From Paraglaciecola arctica BSs20135 (GTDB lineage: Bacteria; Pseudomonadota; Gammaproteobacteria; Enterobacterales; Alteromonadaceae): a stretch of 64,000 nucleotides of DNA. The position numbers and the translations under genes are program-made. Numbering within the stretch: position 1 is the stretch's first letter; every line of letters starts with the position of its first letter. The notes under the pieces were generated by a model. That model worked only from the letters and a program-made list of their open reading frames with translations, was not told the DNA's origin and searched no databases. Of the stretch, positions 1-8,083 are shown one piece after another. The stretch covers positions 1 through 64,000 of the forward strand of contig NZ_BAEO01000037.1 in the NCBI RefSeq assembly GCF_000314995.1, given 5' to 3'.

Positions 1-88
1 TTTTATGGGGGATAGCATTCTAAATCAAGACTACTACTCACCTTTCCATGTTGAACTGGTGGTTCGTTAGGAACAATTTTTTATATAC

Positions 89-484
89 TTAAATTCTATC
101 TTTAAGTGCAGTAACAATTGGTGAGGCATCTAATCCATTTTCTGAAGCCCAAGCAATAACTGTTTTGCCGTCTTGCTCAGGTGCGCCTAAGTCACCTTTA
201 GACATTTTCTTAACCATTAAGGTGCCGGTTTCAATAGCATTGTTAAGCATAGCCGTGCGGATAAGACTGTTGCCGCCACATGATATACCTGGATAATAAT
301 CTTTAAGCTTAAGTTTAAAATCAGATTCAACAAGTTTCATTTTTTTACGTAACTCGCCTTTATCATCCGCTTTAACGATAGTACAAATATTTTGTAGTGC
401 TTCGTTTACATCGGCTTGCGCATTGCCCACAGTGAATAAAGAGATAGTAGCGATGGCGAGTGTGGTTTTTACTAATTTCAACAT
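89..484 (-). CDS. DUF3718 family exported protein
   Basis: A 131-residue protein with an N-terminal signal peptide: lysines at residues 3 and 6, a hydrophobic core, and a likely cut after the Ala-Gln-Ala near residue 24. The mature part has two cysteines, in NICTIV and GISCGG, and a basic stretch ELRKKMK between them. This layout matches the DUF3718 family of small secreted proteins from Alteromonadales, whose function is unknown. The two cysteines could form a periplasmic disulfide (inference). It stands alone, with about 200 bases before the next minus-strand gene and no clear partner. The start ATG has only a weak purine stretch upstream. Confidence 0.8.
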   Translation of the reverse strand: MLKLVKTTLAIATISLFTVGNAQADVNEALQNICTIVKADDKGELRKKMKLVESDFKLKLKDYYPGISCGGNSLIRTAMLNNAIETGTLMVKKMSKGDLGAPEQDGKTVIAWASENGLDASPIVTALKDRI

Positions 485-695
485 TGTTTAATTCCTAAGA
501 GTAATATTCGAGCAAGGGGGTAGAAACGGTTTTATTTCGATAATGACTATTAGATAGCAGTTTGTGTGCTCAAAAAACCTTCATAGTGATACTTAGGTAT
601 GAGATCCGATAACTTTTTTGTTGATATTATTTAAAACATCTTGTGTTGAAGGTTTAAATCTAAAACATAAACTCACAACTTCCATGCTAACTCAC

Positions 696-1886
696 TTAGT
701 TGTGACTCATTTCAATTAAACGACTATACGTGCGCCGAAATTCAAATATCAGTGCGCCTTCTAGATAAAGTTCTGCTATTGGTACATCACTGCCTAAATA
801 CAGCCTAACTTTTTGATCATATAACTCATCGATTAGGCTGATAAAACGTCTAGCCATATCATCGTTAACCGCATAGGATAAAGTACGCTCTCCAGTGACT
901 GTAGCTTGGTTATCACCTACCCCATCCTCGGTTCCACGTGCCTTGATCCATCCCCTTATTTGACCACCTAATTGCGGTACACCACTTAATATTATGATGT
1001 TAAAGCTAGTGGCAATCTCCATGTAGTCGAGTTGCGAACGCGGGCCCTCGCACAAATCGTAGAAGTCGAACCATACAACTGAGTTTGAGATGTTGATGTC
1101 AGTGGCGCTGATCACCTTGATGTCTCGGTGGCAAATTTTTATACTGGAAGTATTGATTTTTTCTGGGTTAGTAACCTGCGTTTGCTCTGCAAAAATAGCC
1201 GCAAAATCCATGTCTAAGGTATTGCCTACATACTTAGATGCAGCAATAAATGCTGTTTCATTTTGATCTGCAAGTAAATGATGTAGACGATGATCTTGCT
1301 CACCTGAAAGATGCAAAAGTTGCGTATGTTGTTGTAGTAAGGCAATACAAGGCAAAAACTTATGTCGAGCTAAGCCATTTTCGTATAGGCGCTCGATTGG
1401 AATATTCGAAGTTGCCACTAACACTACGCCTTGTTCAAATAAACATGCAAACAAACCTGCCAGTATCATGGCATCGCCAATATCGGAGACAAAAAACTCA
1501 TCAAAACACAAAATACGACATTCTTTCGCTAAGTCTTTAGCAACAATCACTAAGGGATCCTGTTGACCTGATTGCTCTTTAAGGGCGTGATGAATACGCG
1601 CCATAAAACGATGAAAATGTAATCTCAATTTACCTTTTTGCGGTAAACAATCGTAAAACAAATCCATTAAAAATGTTTTACCGCGCCCCACGTCACCCCA
1701 TAAATAAAGCCCTTTGATTGGCTCAGATGAGATTGTATTTTGCCTAGATAATTTCCAAAACAATGTATCCAAAGCCATTATTGCTTGTAGTTGAGAGGGA
1801 TCTTCAACAAGCTTACTGCCCAATTGCGATTGATATACAGCAAGAGGAGAATTAAGTTTTGGTGTATGGTTTAACCCATCAGGCAT
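696..1886 (-). CDS. zapE: Cell division protein ZapE (AFG1-like ATPase)
   Basis: An AFG1/ZapE P-loop ATPase. ZapE acts at the Z-ring late in cell division in Escherichia coli (family knowledge). Walker A is seen as GDVGRGKTFLMD, Walker B as ILCFDEFFVSD, and the sensor segment as VLVATSNIP followed by LYENGLARHKFLP, all diagnostic of the family. The protein is about 396 residues from the ATG at 1886, slightly longer than the usual 370-375. The frame stays open to a TTG at 1904, and neither start has a good ribosome site, so the first residues are uncertain. It is monocistronic here; the gene downstream is separated by about 210 bases. Confidence 0.93.
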   Translation of the reverse strand: MPDGLNHTPKLNSPLAVYQSQLGSKLVEDPSQLQAIMALDTLFWKLSRQNTISSEPIKGLYLWGDVGRGKTFLMDLFYDCLPQKGKLRLHFHRFMARIHHALKEQSGQQDPLVIVAKDLAKECRILCFDEFFVSDIGDAMILAGLFACLFEQGVVLVATSNIPIERLYENGLARHKFLPCIALLQQHTQLLHLSGEQDHRLHHLLADQNETAFIAASKYVGNTLDMDFAAIFAEQTQVTNPEKINTSSIKICHRDIKVISATDINISNSVVWFDFYDLCEGPRSQLDYMEIATSFNIIILSGVPQLGGQIRGWIKARGTEDGVGDNQATVTGERTLSYAVNDDMARRFISLIDELYDQKVRLYLGSDVPIAELYLEGALIFEFRRTYSRLIEMSHN

Positions 1887-2139
1887 AGATAATATTTTCA
1901 ACAAAGGACTAAATTTAGACCAGAACTTTAGCTATTTTTAACGTCACAGCCAAATCTAATTTGCGATTGACGCAGATTTACCTTTCCCAAACCTGCTTAT
2001 TTTATAAACTAGAAGCATAGCGAATCTTATAAGTGCAACCATAACGTTTTCCGATTTGCCCCCTGTGTTAAAAGGTTTACTTTTTACCTAGAGTTGCAAA
2101 AGGCAAGTCCCACAGCAAGATGTAGTTTGAGATAGAAAC

Positions 2140-2916
2140 CTAAGTTAGCTCTTCACGCGTAAACACCAACTCATTCCCCTTACTTTGTTGTGCAGAAAAT
2201 CTATATCCAGCCGTATCAAATTTTTGCAATTGGCAAATATCAGTCACACGATTTTGAATAATATATCTCGCCATCATTCCCCGCGCCTTTTTGGCAAAAA
2301 AACTAATCACTTTGTATTGGCCGTTTTTACAATCTCGAAACACCGGAGTATAAATTTCTGCATTTAAAAATTTAGGTTTTACGGCTTTAAAATATTCATT
2401 TGACGCAAGATTAACCAACACATTATCACCTTGTGAATCAATCGCTTCGTTTAACTTATGACTGATACGTTTATCCCAAAACTGATATAGGTTTTTGTCT
2501 TTGCCTGTGTCCAATTTGGTACCCATCTCCAATCGATACGCTTGCATCAAATCTAGGGGCCGTAACACACCATATAAGCCAGACAAAATACGTAAGTGTT
2601 GCTGTGCATAGTTGAAGTCATCTTGGCTGAATGAACTGGCATCTAGCCCTGTGTACACATCACCGTTAAAAGCCAATAGCGCTTGTTTGGCATTATTGGT
2701 ATCAAATGGAGTGTGCCAACCAGCGTAACGGTCTGCATTGAGTCCAGCTAACTTATCGCTGATTTTCATTAACGAGCCAATTTGGGCAGGGCTTAACTTA
2801 CGACAATGTTTAATTAAAGTTTTTGAATCTTCCAACATGTCTGGCTGAGTGAATGTGTCTGTTGCTGCTGGGGTATCATAATCGAGGTTTTTGGCTGGTG
2901 AGATAACAACTAACAT
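2140..2916 (-). CDS. yaaA: Peroxide stress protein YaaA (DUF328)
   Basis: A 258-residue cytoplasmic protein beginning [16 protein letters not shown], the family signature, with the conserved [20 protein letters not shown] block in the middle and [11 protein letters not shown] near the C-terminus. YaaA lowers free intracellular iron during hydrogen peroxide stress and is OxyR-controlled in E. coli (family knowledge). Length equals the family norm. It is a single gene, divergent from the lipoprotein gene at 3076, so the 160-base spacer should hold both promoters. No OxyR site was recognised by eye. Confidence 0.94.
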   Translation of the reverse strand: MLVVISPAKNLDYDTPAATDTFTQPDMLEDSKTLIKHCRKLSPAQIGSLMKISDKLAGLNADRYAGWHTPFDTNNAKQALLAFNGDVYTGLDASSFSQDDFNYAQQHLRILSGLYGVLRPLDLMQAYRLEMGTKLDTGKDKNLYQFWDKRISHKLNEAIDSQGDNVLVNLASNEYFKAVKPKFLNAEIYTPVFRDCKNGQYKVISFFAKKARGMMARYIIQNRVTDICQLQKFDTAGYRFSAQQSKGNELVFTREELT

Positions 2917-3075
2917 TCAATAAGATCCTGTAATGATAAAAATAAAATAAAAAACTACTGCTGTGATATGTGGGATAGCTTACCAAATACAAGTTGGATT
3001 TTTATTTTCTTTGTATTTCAAAAACGCTTAAGCCAGAATTGAGCTACAAGAACCAATCTGCAGTTAAGGATAAAT

Positions 3076-3696
3076 ATGTACCTAAAAGTTTTAGGCTTCA
3101 TTAGCATCATTTTATTGTTATCAAATTGCGCCAACATGAATAAATCAGATTGTTTGACAGCGAATTGGCAATTAATAGGTTTTGAAGACGGTAGTTTGGG
3201 TAAAAACGAATCTCAAATTTCACAGCACAGAAAAGAATGCTCTGAGCACGGTGTCACCCCAGATTTAAGTGCCTATCGCAAGGGCCACTTTGAGGGTTCG
3301 AAACTTTTTTGCACTACAAACAACGGTTTTACTCGAGGCAGTCAAGGCAAAGATTATGATCGTAGTTGTCCTCAACAATTTGAAGCAGCTTTTTTAATAG
3401 GGTTCTCCGAAGGTCAAACCCTGTATGGGCTAAAAAAGGTATTAAATCAAAGAGCTGCCGATCTTGAAAGCGCCTATAAAGAGTTAGATTGGCTTGAACA
3501 CACTATTGCTGAAAAAAGTGAACTCATGATTGCCGATGGTCTTAACCGAAAGCAGCGAATAGTTGTTAGAGATGAAATTGCGCAATATCAGCAGCAGCAA
3601 GTTGAGTTGTATGATTTGTTACCGGAATTAAAATATGAATTTGAAAACGCTCATCAAGCTTATGAGCAAGGAAAAGATGCGTTTTCTGGCTATTAG
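3076..3696 (+). CDS. DUF2799 domain lipoprotein
   Basis: A 206-residue protein with a lipoprotein signal: a hydrophobic N-terminus ending in LLLSNC, so Cys18 would be lipidated. Residues 25-115 carry the DUF2799 pattern (NWQLIGFEDGSLG, then YRKGHFEGSKLFCT, then FLIGFSEGQTLYGL). A charged helical segment near residues 120-200, rich in Glu and Lys with a QQQQ run, is probably coiled coil. Function of the family is unknown; an envelope location is inferred. The ribosome site AAGGA lies just upstream of the ATG. It is divergent from yaaA. Confidence 0.85.
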   Translation: MYLKVLGFISIILLLSNCANMNKSDCLTANWQLIGFEDGSLGKNESQISQHRKECSEHGVTPDLSAYRKGHFEGSKLFCTTNNGFTRGSQGKDYDRSCPQQFEAAFLIGFSEGQTLYGLKKVLNQRAADLESAYKELDWLEHTIAEKSELMIADGLNRKQRIVVRDEIAQYQQQQVELYDLLPELKYEFENAHQAYEQGKDAFSGY

Positions 3697-4051
3697 CTAA
3701 TTGAGTAGCAGTTCCATCAACATAAGGCATGTGAAAATTAAAGAGTATATAATCCGAGTTCAGGTTATTTAGGCAACTACTTTAGAATTGACCACAACAT
3801 TTATACACTTTTAAGATCACCTTTTAGTTACGTGATTTCATATAGTCGTTATTTTTGTTAGCAAACTTGGCCTTTTACTGGCGTCTGCTATTTAACGGTT
3901 ATATCCTGTAGCGATTCAATTTAATCAATTACAAGTAAGCATTAAGACATAAGATAGTCAGCTTACTTCTTTGAATTCCGATACATTTTTGCCAAGCTAT
4001 ACGTATTACAATGTGATAGCCAATACAGCGTCATTACTTACAGAGGATTAT
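3697..4051. other. Intergenic region upstream of tal
   Basis: About 355 bases without a supported gene. An open frame runs into tal from 3971, but the extra 27 codons do not resemble transaldolase. The only regulatory signal I can point to is a possible sigma-70 promoter at 3788-3817. No repeat or hairpin with a T-run was seen. Confidence 0.5.
3788..3817 (+). promoter_or_regulatory. Candidate sigma-70 promoter for tal
   Basis: TTGACC (3788-3793), an 18-base spacer and TAAGAT (3812-3817). The match is moderate, and the 5' leader to the tal ATG at 4052 would be about 230 bases, which is long. Low confidence. Confidence 0.3.
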
Positions 4052-5005
4052 ATGTCTAACCAATTACAAGCATTACGAGAAATCACCACAGTTGTGGCTG
4101 ACACAGGCGATATTGAAGCCATTAAAAAATACCAACCGGTAGACGCTACCACTAATCCATCATTGTTGCTTAAAGCCGCAGAAATGCCTCAGTATAAGTC
4201 TCATCTTGAAGCGGCTGTGGCATGGGCTAAAGAACAATCATCTGACGCTGAACAACAAATCCTTGATGCTGGCGACAAATTATCTGTGACTATTGGTACT
4301 GACATAGTGAATATCGTACCTGGTCGCATTTCTACAGAAGTAGACGCACGTTTGTCATTTGACACCGCGGCTAGTATCGAAAAAGCCCACAAGTTGATCG
4401 CCCTTTACAAAGAAGCCGGGATCGATAAAAGCCGTATTTTAATTAAGTTGGCTTCTACTTGGGAAGGTATTCGAGCTGCAGAAGTGTTAGAAAAAGAAGG
4501 CATTAACTGTAATCTAACTTTATTGTTTGGTTTTGCTCAGGCTCAAGCATGTGCAGAAGCCGGTGCATTCTTAATTTCACCTTTTGTTGGACGTATTCTT
4601 GATTGGTTTAAGAAAAGCACTGGTAAAACTGACTACAGCTCTGCTGAAGATCCGGGTGTGGTATCTGTTACTAAAATTTATAACTACTACAAAGACCATG
4701 GTTATAAAACCGTTGTTATGGGTGCAAGCTTCCGCAACACAGGTGAAATTACAGAACTTGCCGGTTGTGACCGTTTAACTATTGGTCCTAGCTTATTAGA
4801 AGAATTATCACAAACTGATGCCCCTTTACCTATAAAACTAAAAGATAACGGCGCGACCAAAACACCGGGGGCTCCTTTAACAGAAGCTCAGTTCCGCTGG
4901 GATATGAATCAAGACGCCATGGCAACTGAAAAGTTATCTGAAGGTATCCGTAACTTCGCAGCCGACCAAGTTAAACTAGAAGCCATGTTAAGAAGCTATC
5001 TGTAA
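4052..5005 (+). CDS. tal: Transaldolase
   Basis: A 317-residue class I aldolase of the pentose phosphate pathway. It transfers dihydroxyacetone units between sedoheptulose 7-phosphate and glyceraldehyde 3-phosphate. Visible signatures are [12 protein letters not shown] near the N-terminus, the Schiff-base lysine in [12 protein letters not shown] (about residue 132), [11 protein letters not shown], and [10 protein letters not shown]. The start at 4052 is chosen because [11 protein letters not shown] is the usual transaldolase N-terminus and AGAGGA lies just upstream; a longer frame from 3971 adds unrelated residues. It lies before pgi, a common pairing in this order, but a 256-bp MITE-like element separates the two, so they may be transcribed separately. 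Confidence 0.97.
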   Translation: MSNQLQALREITTVVADTGDIEAIKKYQPVDATTNPSLLLKAAEMPQYKSHLEAAVAWAKEQSSDAEQQILDAGDKLSVTIGTDIVNIVPGRISTEVDARLSFDTAASIEKAHKLIALYKEAGIDKSRILIKLASTWEGIRAAEVLEKEGINCNLTLLFGFAQAQACAEAGAFLISPFVGRILDWFKKSTGKTDYSSAEDPGVVSVTKIYNYYKDHGYKTVVMGASFRNTGEITELAGCDRLTIGPSLLEELSQTDAPLPIKLKDNGATKTPGAPLTEAQFRWDMNQDAMATEKLSEGIRNFAADQVKLEAMLRSYL

Positions 5006-5019
5006 GCTAAGCTAATAGT

Positions 5020-5275
5020 TATACCCACACCACCTCAAAATGACGGATTCAGCGGGAGTTTAAAGCGATTTAGGCAAGGCGGACATTTGCAGGCTTAGCA
5101 ATCTAAGTCAAAAATGGCCAACGCAGCATAAATCGCTTTAAAACCCGCCCACCAGGGAACGGCTGGGGCACTCCACTTCTGCGTTGCGCCAATTCAGAAT
5201 GTGGTATATTGACGCGCCTTGAATTGAAGCGCCCCAGTCGTTCTGAAACGCGCATTTTGAGGTGGTATGGGTATA
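5020..5275. mobile_element. MITE-like element, copy 1
   Basis: A 256-base non-coding element. It is bounded by 23-base terminal inverted repeats (5020-5042 and 5253-5275; both read TATACCCAyACCACCTCAAA and then ATG, with one difference). Inside is a second inverted pair: GCGGGAGTTTAAAGCGATTT near 5049 and its partner near 5128-5150. No reading frame is present. Its layout and several interior blocks (AAGGCG, CAACGCAG, CGCCC, AGGGAA) match the element at 30788-31049. Such elements depend on a transposase encoded elsewhere (inference). It separates tal from pgi. Confidence 0.75.
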
Positions 5276-5358
5276 TAAGCGTCGAATTCGGCGCTTTTTT
5301 ATTTTATAACCCTTTTTTAAGGCCAGACCTAATCTTTACCCTACATTGAGAACCTATT

Positions 5359-7002
5359 ATGACCGCACTAACTGCATCCCCCGCGTGGCAAAATCTTGAA
5401 AACTTAGCGACAAAAATAAAAACTCAACACATGCGTGACTGGTTTGCTGCAGACCCACAACGTGCTGAAAACTTTACCCAATCCGCCTGTGGTATTGAAT
5501 TAGATTTTTCAAAAAACCTTATCACTGATGAAGTGATGCAAGCCTTACAAACACTTGCCAGTGAATGTCAGGTAAGTGAAAAAAGTCAGGCTATGTTTGC
5601 CGGCGAAATAATCAATCACACCGAAAAACGCGCAGTATTACATACCGCACTGCGTAACTTTTCAGGTAAACAAGTCTTGGTAGATGGTGAAGACGTGATG
5701 CCAGAAGTGTTGGCCTGTCAGAAAAAAATCCAAGACTTTGTTGCCAGCGTACACAGCGGTGAGCGTAAAGGTTATACCGGAAAACCATTAACCCAAATTA
5801 TTGCCATTGGTATTGGCGGCTCTTTTCTTGGTCCTAAAATCATGTCAGAAGCTCTTAAACCTTATTGGTTTGAAGGAGTGAAAGTGCATTATGTAGCCAA
5901 CGTTGATGGCTGTCATATTCAAGATGTATTAGCCAGTGTTGACCATCAAGAAACCTTAGTAGTCATGTCATCTAAATCGTTCACGACACAAGAGACCCTA
6001 CAAAATACCCTTACAGCTAAAGCTTGGTTTTTGGGGGCCGGTGGTTCACAACAAGACATTGCTAAACACTTTATTGCCGTTTCTTCTAATATTAAAGCCG
6101 CCACTGAATTTGGTATGGCGGAAGACAATATATTTCCTTTATGGGATTGGGTGGGTGGGCGTTATTCACTTTGGTCAGCAATTGGTTTACCTATTGCACT
6201 AACAATAGGTTACGAAAACTACCGTGAATTATTGCAAGGTGCATTTGAAATGGATGAACATTTCCAAACAGCACCCATAGAGCAAAACTTGCCGATGATC
6301 TTGGCCTTGTTAGGCGTATGGTATGTGAACTTCTTTGGTGCACAAAGCCATGTGTTATTACCTTACTATCACTATTTACGTGGTTTTCCAGCTTATGTAC
6401 AACAGCTAGATATGGAAAGTAACGGTAAACGTATCTCAGGTTCTGACACAGCAGTAGACTATGCCACTGGACCTATTATATGGGGCAGCGAAGGGACTAA
6501 TGGTCAACATTCATTCCACCAGCTTATCCATCAAGGTACAGTGTTAGTACCCGCTGACTTTATGTTACCTCTTAAGGTACCGAATCAAGATAATACTCAT
6601 CACGCCATGTTGGCCTCGAACTGTTTTGGCCAAACTCAAGCCTTAATGCAAGGTAAAACCTTTGCAGAATGCAAAGCGGACTTAGCTGCAAAAGGCTTAG
6701 ACGATGCCACGCTTGAGTCACTTGCCACCCATAAAACTATGCCAGGTAATAAGCCAAGCAATACCTTGCTGTTTAAGCAAGTTGATCCTAAAACCTTAGG
6801 TGCGTTAGTTGCTATGTACGAACATAAAGTATTCGTGCAAGGAGCCATATGGGGCGTGAACTCCTTCGATCAATGGGGAGTGGAACTAGGCAAAGAGTTA
6901 GGTAATCAAGTACTAGATAAACTTGTTAACACCGATGCGGACTTAAATTTTGATGCATCAACCAATCAGCTAATCAGTAAATTTAGACAAGCAAACGGAT
7001 AA
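5359..7002 (+). CDS. pgi: Glucose-6-phosphate isomerase
   Basis: A 547-residue enzyme interconverting glucose 6-phosphate and fructose 6-phosphate in the cytoplasm. Length is standard for the bacterial/eukaryotic type. Signatures seen are [35 protein letters not shown], the first PGI motif [35 protein letters not shown] with the catalytic His, and [14 protein letters not shown] with the catalytic Lys region at the C-terminus. The ATG follows TTGAGAACCTATT, a moderate ribosome site. A strong hairpin terminator follows at 7010. With tal it joins glycolysis and the pentose phosphate pathway. Confidence 0.98.
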   Translation: MTALTASPAWQNLENLATKIKTQHMRDWFAADPQRAENFTQSACGIELDFSKNLITDEVMQALQTLASECQVSEKSQAMFAGEIINHTEKRAVLHTALRNFSGKQVLVDGEDVMPEVLACQKKIQDFVASVHSGERKGYTGKPLTQIIAIGIGGSFLGPKIMSEALKPYWFEGVKVHYVANVDGCHIQDVLASVDHQETLVVMSSKSFTTQETLQNTLTAKAWFLGAGGSQQDIAKHFIAVSSNIKAATEFGMAEDNIFPLWDWVGGRYSLWSAIGLPIALTIGYENYRELLQGAFEMDEHFQTAPIEQNLPMILALLGVWYVNFFGAQSHVLLPYYHYLRGFPAYVQQLDMESNGKRISGSDTAVDYATGPIIWGSEGTNGQHSFHQLIHQGTVLVPADFMLPLKVPNQDNTHHAMLASNCFGQTQALMQGKTFAECKADLAAKGLDDATLESLATHKTMPGNKPSNTLLFKQVDPKTLGALVAMYEHKVFVQGAIWGVNSFDQWGVELGKELGNQVLDKLVNTDADLNFDASTNQLISKFRQANG

Positions 7003-7009
7003 ACCTTTT

Positions 7010-7037
7010 AGCCAGTTGTATAGCAACTGGCTTTTTA
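7010..7037 (+). terminator. Rho-independent terminator of pgi
   Basis: Perfect 9-bp stem AGCCAGTTG/CAACTGGCT with a 5-base loop, followed by TTTT. A near copy of the same hairpin (7864-7886) sits at the start of the second copy of the 177-bp repeat. Confidence 0.85.
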
Positions 7038-7186
7038 AATTCCAAATTTGTAAATCAGCACATTAAAGATTTTGAACCACAGAGGTCACAGAGCGCTTCG
7101 CTGCACAGAGAAATAGATTGTTAAGAATTCAGTCTTTACTCTGTGCTCCCCTTTTTCCTCTGTGGTGATAAGCTTTTGATTTTTGT
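7010..7186 (+). repeat. 177-bp intergenic repeat, copy 1
   Basis: The segment from the pgi terminator through CCACAGAGgtCACAGAGCGC to CCTCTGTGGTGATAAGCTTT is repeated almost unchanged at 7864-8040. The core has long imperfect arms ACCACAGAGgtCACAGAG and CCTCTGTGGT that pair with each other. A related copy of the core lies inverted at 22579-22656. It is non-coding. Confidence 0.8.
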
Positions 7187-7188
7187 TT

Positions 7189-7286
7189 AGCTACGAGCTA
7201 CGAGCTACGAGCTACGAGCTACGAGCTACGAGCTACGAGCTACGAGCTACGAGCTACGAGCTACGAGCTACGAGCTACGAGCTACG
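7189..7286. repeat. Tandem array of 14 perfect AGCTACG heptamers
   Basis: Exactly 14 uninterrupted copies of the 7-base unit AGCTACG (98 bases). Each unit contains the palindrome AGCT. Because 7 is not a multiple of 3, the array can be read as a repetitive peptide, but this is an artefact of the repeat: no gene context supports coding. Perfect copies suggest recent slippage expansion. Confidence 0.95.
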
Positions 7287-7321
7287 CAAGTATCGTTGTC
7301 CCCTAACTTTTATTGTCAATC

Positions 7322-7360
7322 AAAAAGGGGGTCATTTTAATCAAATGACACCCTTTTTTT
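7322..7360 (+). terminator. Hairpin with T-run downstream of the heptamer array
   Basis: AAAGGGgGTCATTT (ending 7337), loop TAATC, then AAATGACaCCCTTTTTTT. The A/T flanks also pair, so it could stop transcription from either side. It may be a second barrier behind pgi. Confidence 0.6.
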
Positions 7361-7368
7361 ATCATTCC

Positions 7369-7406
7369 TCGAAGCTCGCTGCTCGATGCTTGTAGCTCGT
7401 AGCCGC
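7369..7406. repeat. Degenerate inverted copies of the heptamer
   Basis: TCGAAGCTCGCTGCTCGATG followed by CTTGTAGCTCGTAGCCG: GTAGCTC-type units in the opposite sense to the AGCTACG array 80 bases upstream, so the transcript or a single strand could fold back across 7189-7406. Two or three units match well and the others are decayed. Confidence 0.55.
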
Positions 7407-7582
7407 TTGTTCTGTGTCACAAAATGTTCATATTTTGTTAATAAATAGTACAAATATTTATTCTATTTTAGGTGTTCCTATGGTACATAGTCATTAAGCT
7501 ATTGTTTTATTGTAGAAAATCACAAAAGCTTAAAGAGTATCGTTGTAATCAGTGCGCTAAAAAAATAATAAAGGAGATCAAC

Positions 7583-7753
7583 ATGGATAAGTCCGAATTA
7601 TTGTCTACCTTAGATTCAGAAACCAAGTCATCTAAAAGCAAAGCAAACAAACGTAAATGGCGAGAGATTGAAGCCATCCACGACAGACACCGACTCAAAC
7701 AAGAATTACGCGATCTGGGAATGTCACCCGAAGATGCATTAGAGTTTTTGTAA
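7583..7753 (+). CDS. DUF3545 family small protein
   Basis: A 56-residue protein with a good ribosome site (AAGGAG, 7571-7576) seven bases before the ATG at 7583; a longer frame from 7472 is ignored for that reason. It is hydrophilic: an acidic/serine-rich N-terminus, a lysine cluster KSKANKRKWREIEAIHDRHR, then LKQELRDLGMSPEDALEFL. The RKWREIEAI core is the hallmark of the DUF3545 small-protein family in Alteromonadales and Vibrionales; no function is known. It lies between two direct copies of a 177-bp repeat and has its own terminator. Confidence 0.85.
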   Translation: MDKSELLSTLDSETKSSKSKANKRKWREIEAIHDRHRLKQELRDLGMSPEDALEFL

Positions 7754-7759
7754 ATGTAA

Positions 7760-7786
7760 AAGCCCTGTAGATTCAGGGCTTTTTTA
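7760..7786 (+). terminator. Terminator of the DUF3545 gene
   Basis: Perfect stem AGCCCTG/CAGGGCT with a six-base loop, preceded by A residues and followed by TTTTTT, starting seven bases after the stop codon. Confidence 0.9.
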
Positions 7787-7863
7787 TGTGTGTACATAAG
7801 ACAGATCTAATTGTCATTTGATTGGCAAGGCAGCTTCGAGCTTCGTAAAATGAGAGGCCTTTA

Positions 7864-8040
7864 AGCCAGTTGTATATCAACTGGCTTTTTAATTCCAAAT
7901 TTGGAAATAAACACATTAAAGAATTTGGACCACAGAGGCACAGAGCGCTTCGCTGCACAGAGGAATACATTGTTAAGAATTAAGTCTTTTTCTCTGTGCT
8001 CTCATTTTCCTCTGTGGTGATAAGCTTTTGATTTTTCTTT
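7864..8040 (+). repeat. 177-bp intergenic repeat, copy 2
   Basis: A direct copy of 7010-7186, including the AGCCAGTTG/CAACTGGCT hairpin, the CACATTAAAGA segment, the ACCACAGAGgCACAGAG arm, the GCGCTTCGCTGCACAGAG block and the CCTCTGTGGTGATAAGCTTT arm. It has a handful of substitutions and small indels. It precedes the convergent glutamate-synthase-like gene, with no gene of its own. Confidence 0.8.
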
Positions 8041-8083
8041 TGTTTTTCTAGTAACTCGTAGCTAGTAACTCTTCTTGGCCAAG

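Noticed and set aside
1-88. Possible gene end at the left edge
   Set aside because: Too little sequence; no frame with recognisable content.
7183-7395. 70-codon frame with a repeated YELRATS peptide
   Set aside because: It is only a translation of the AGCTACG array; no ribosome site, and the rest of the frame runs through a terminator hairpin.
7010-8040. CRISPR array in the repeat-rich spacer
   Set aside because: Repeats are tandem heptamers or two long direct copies; there are no regularly spaced repeats with unique spacers and no cas genes.
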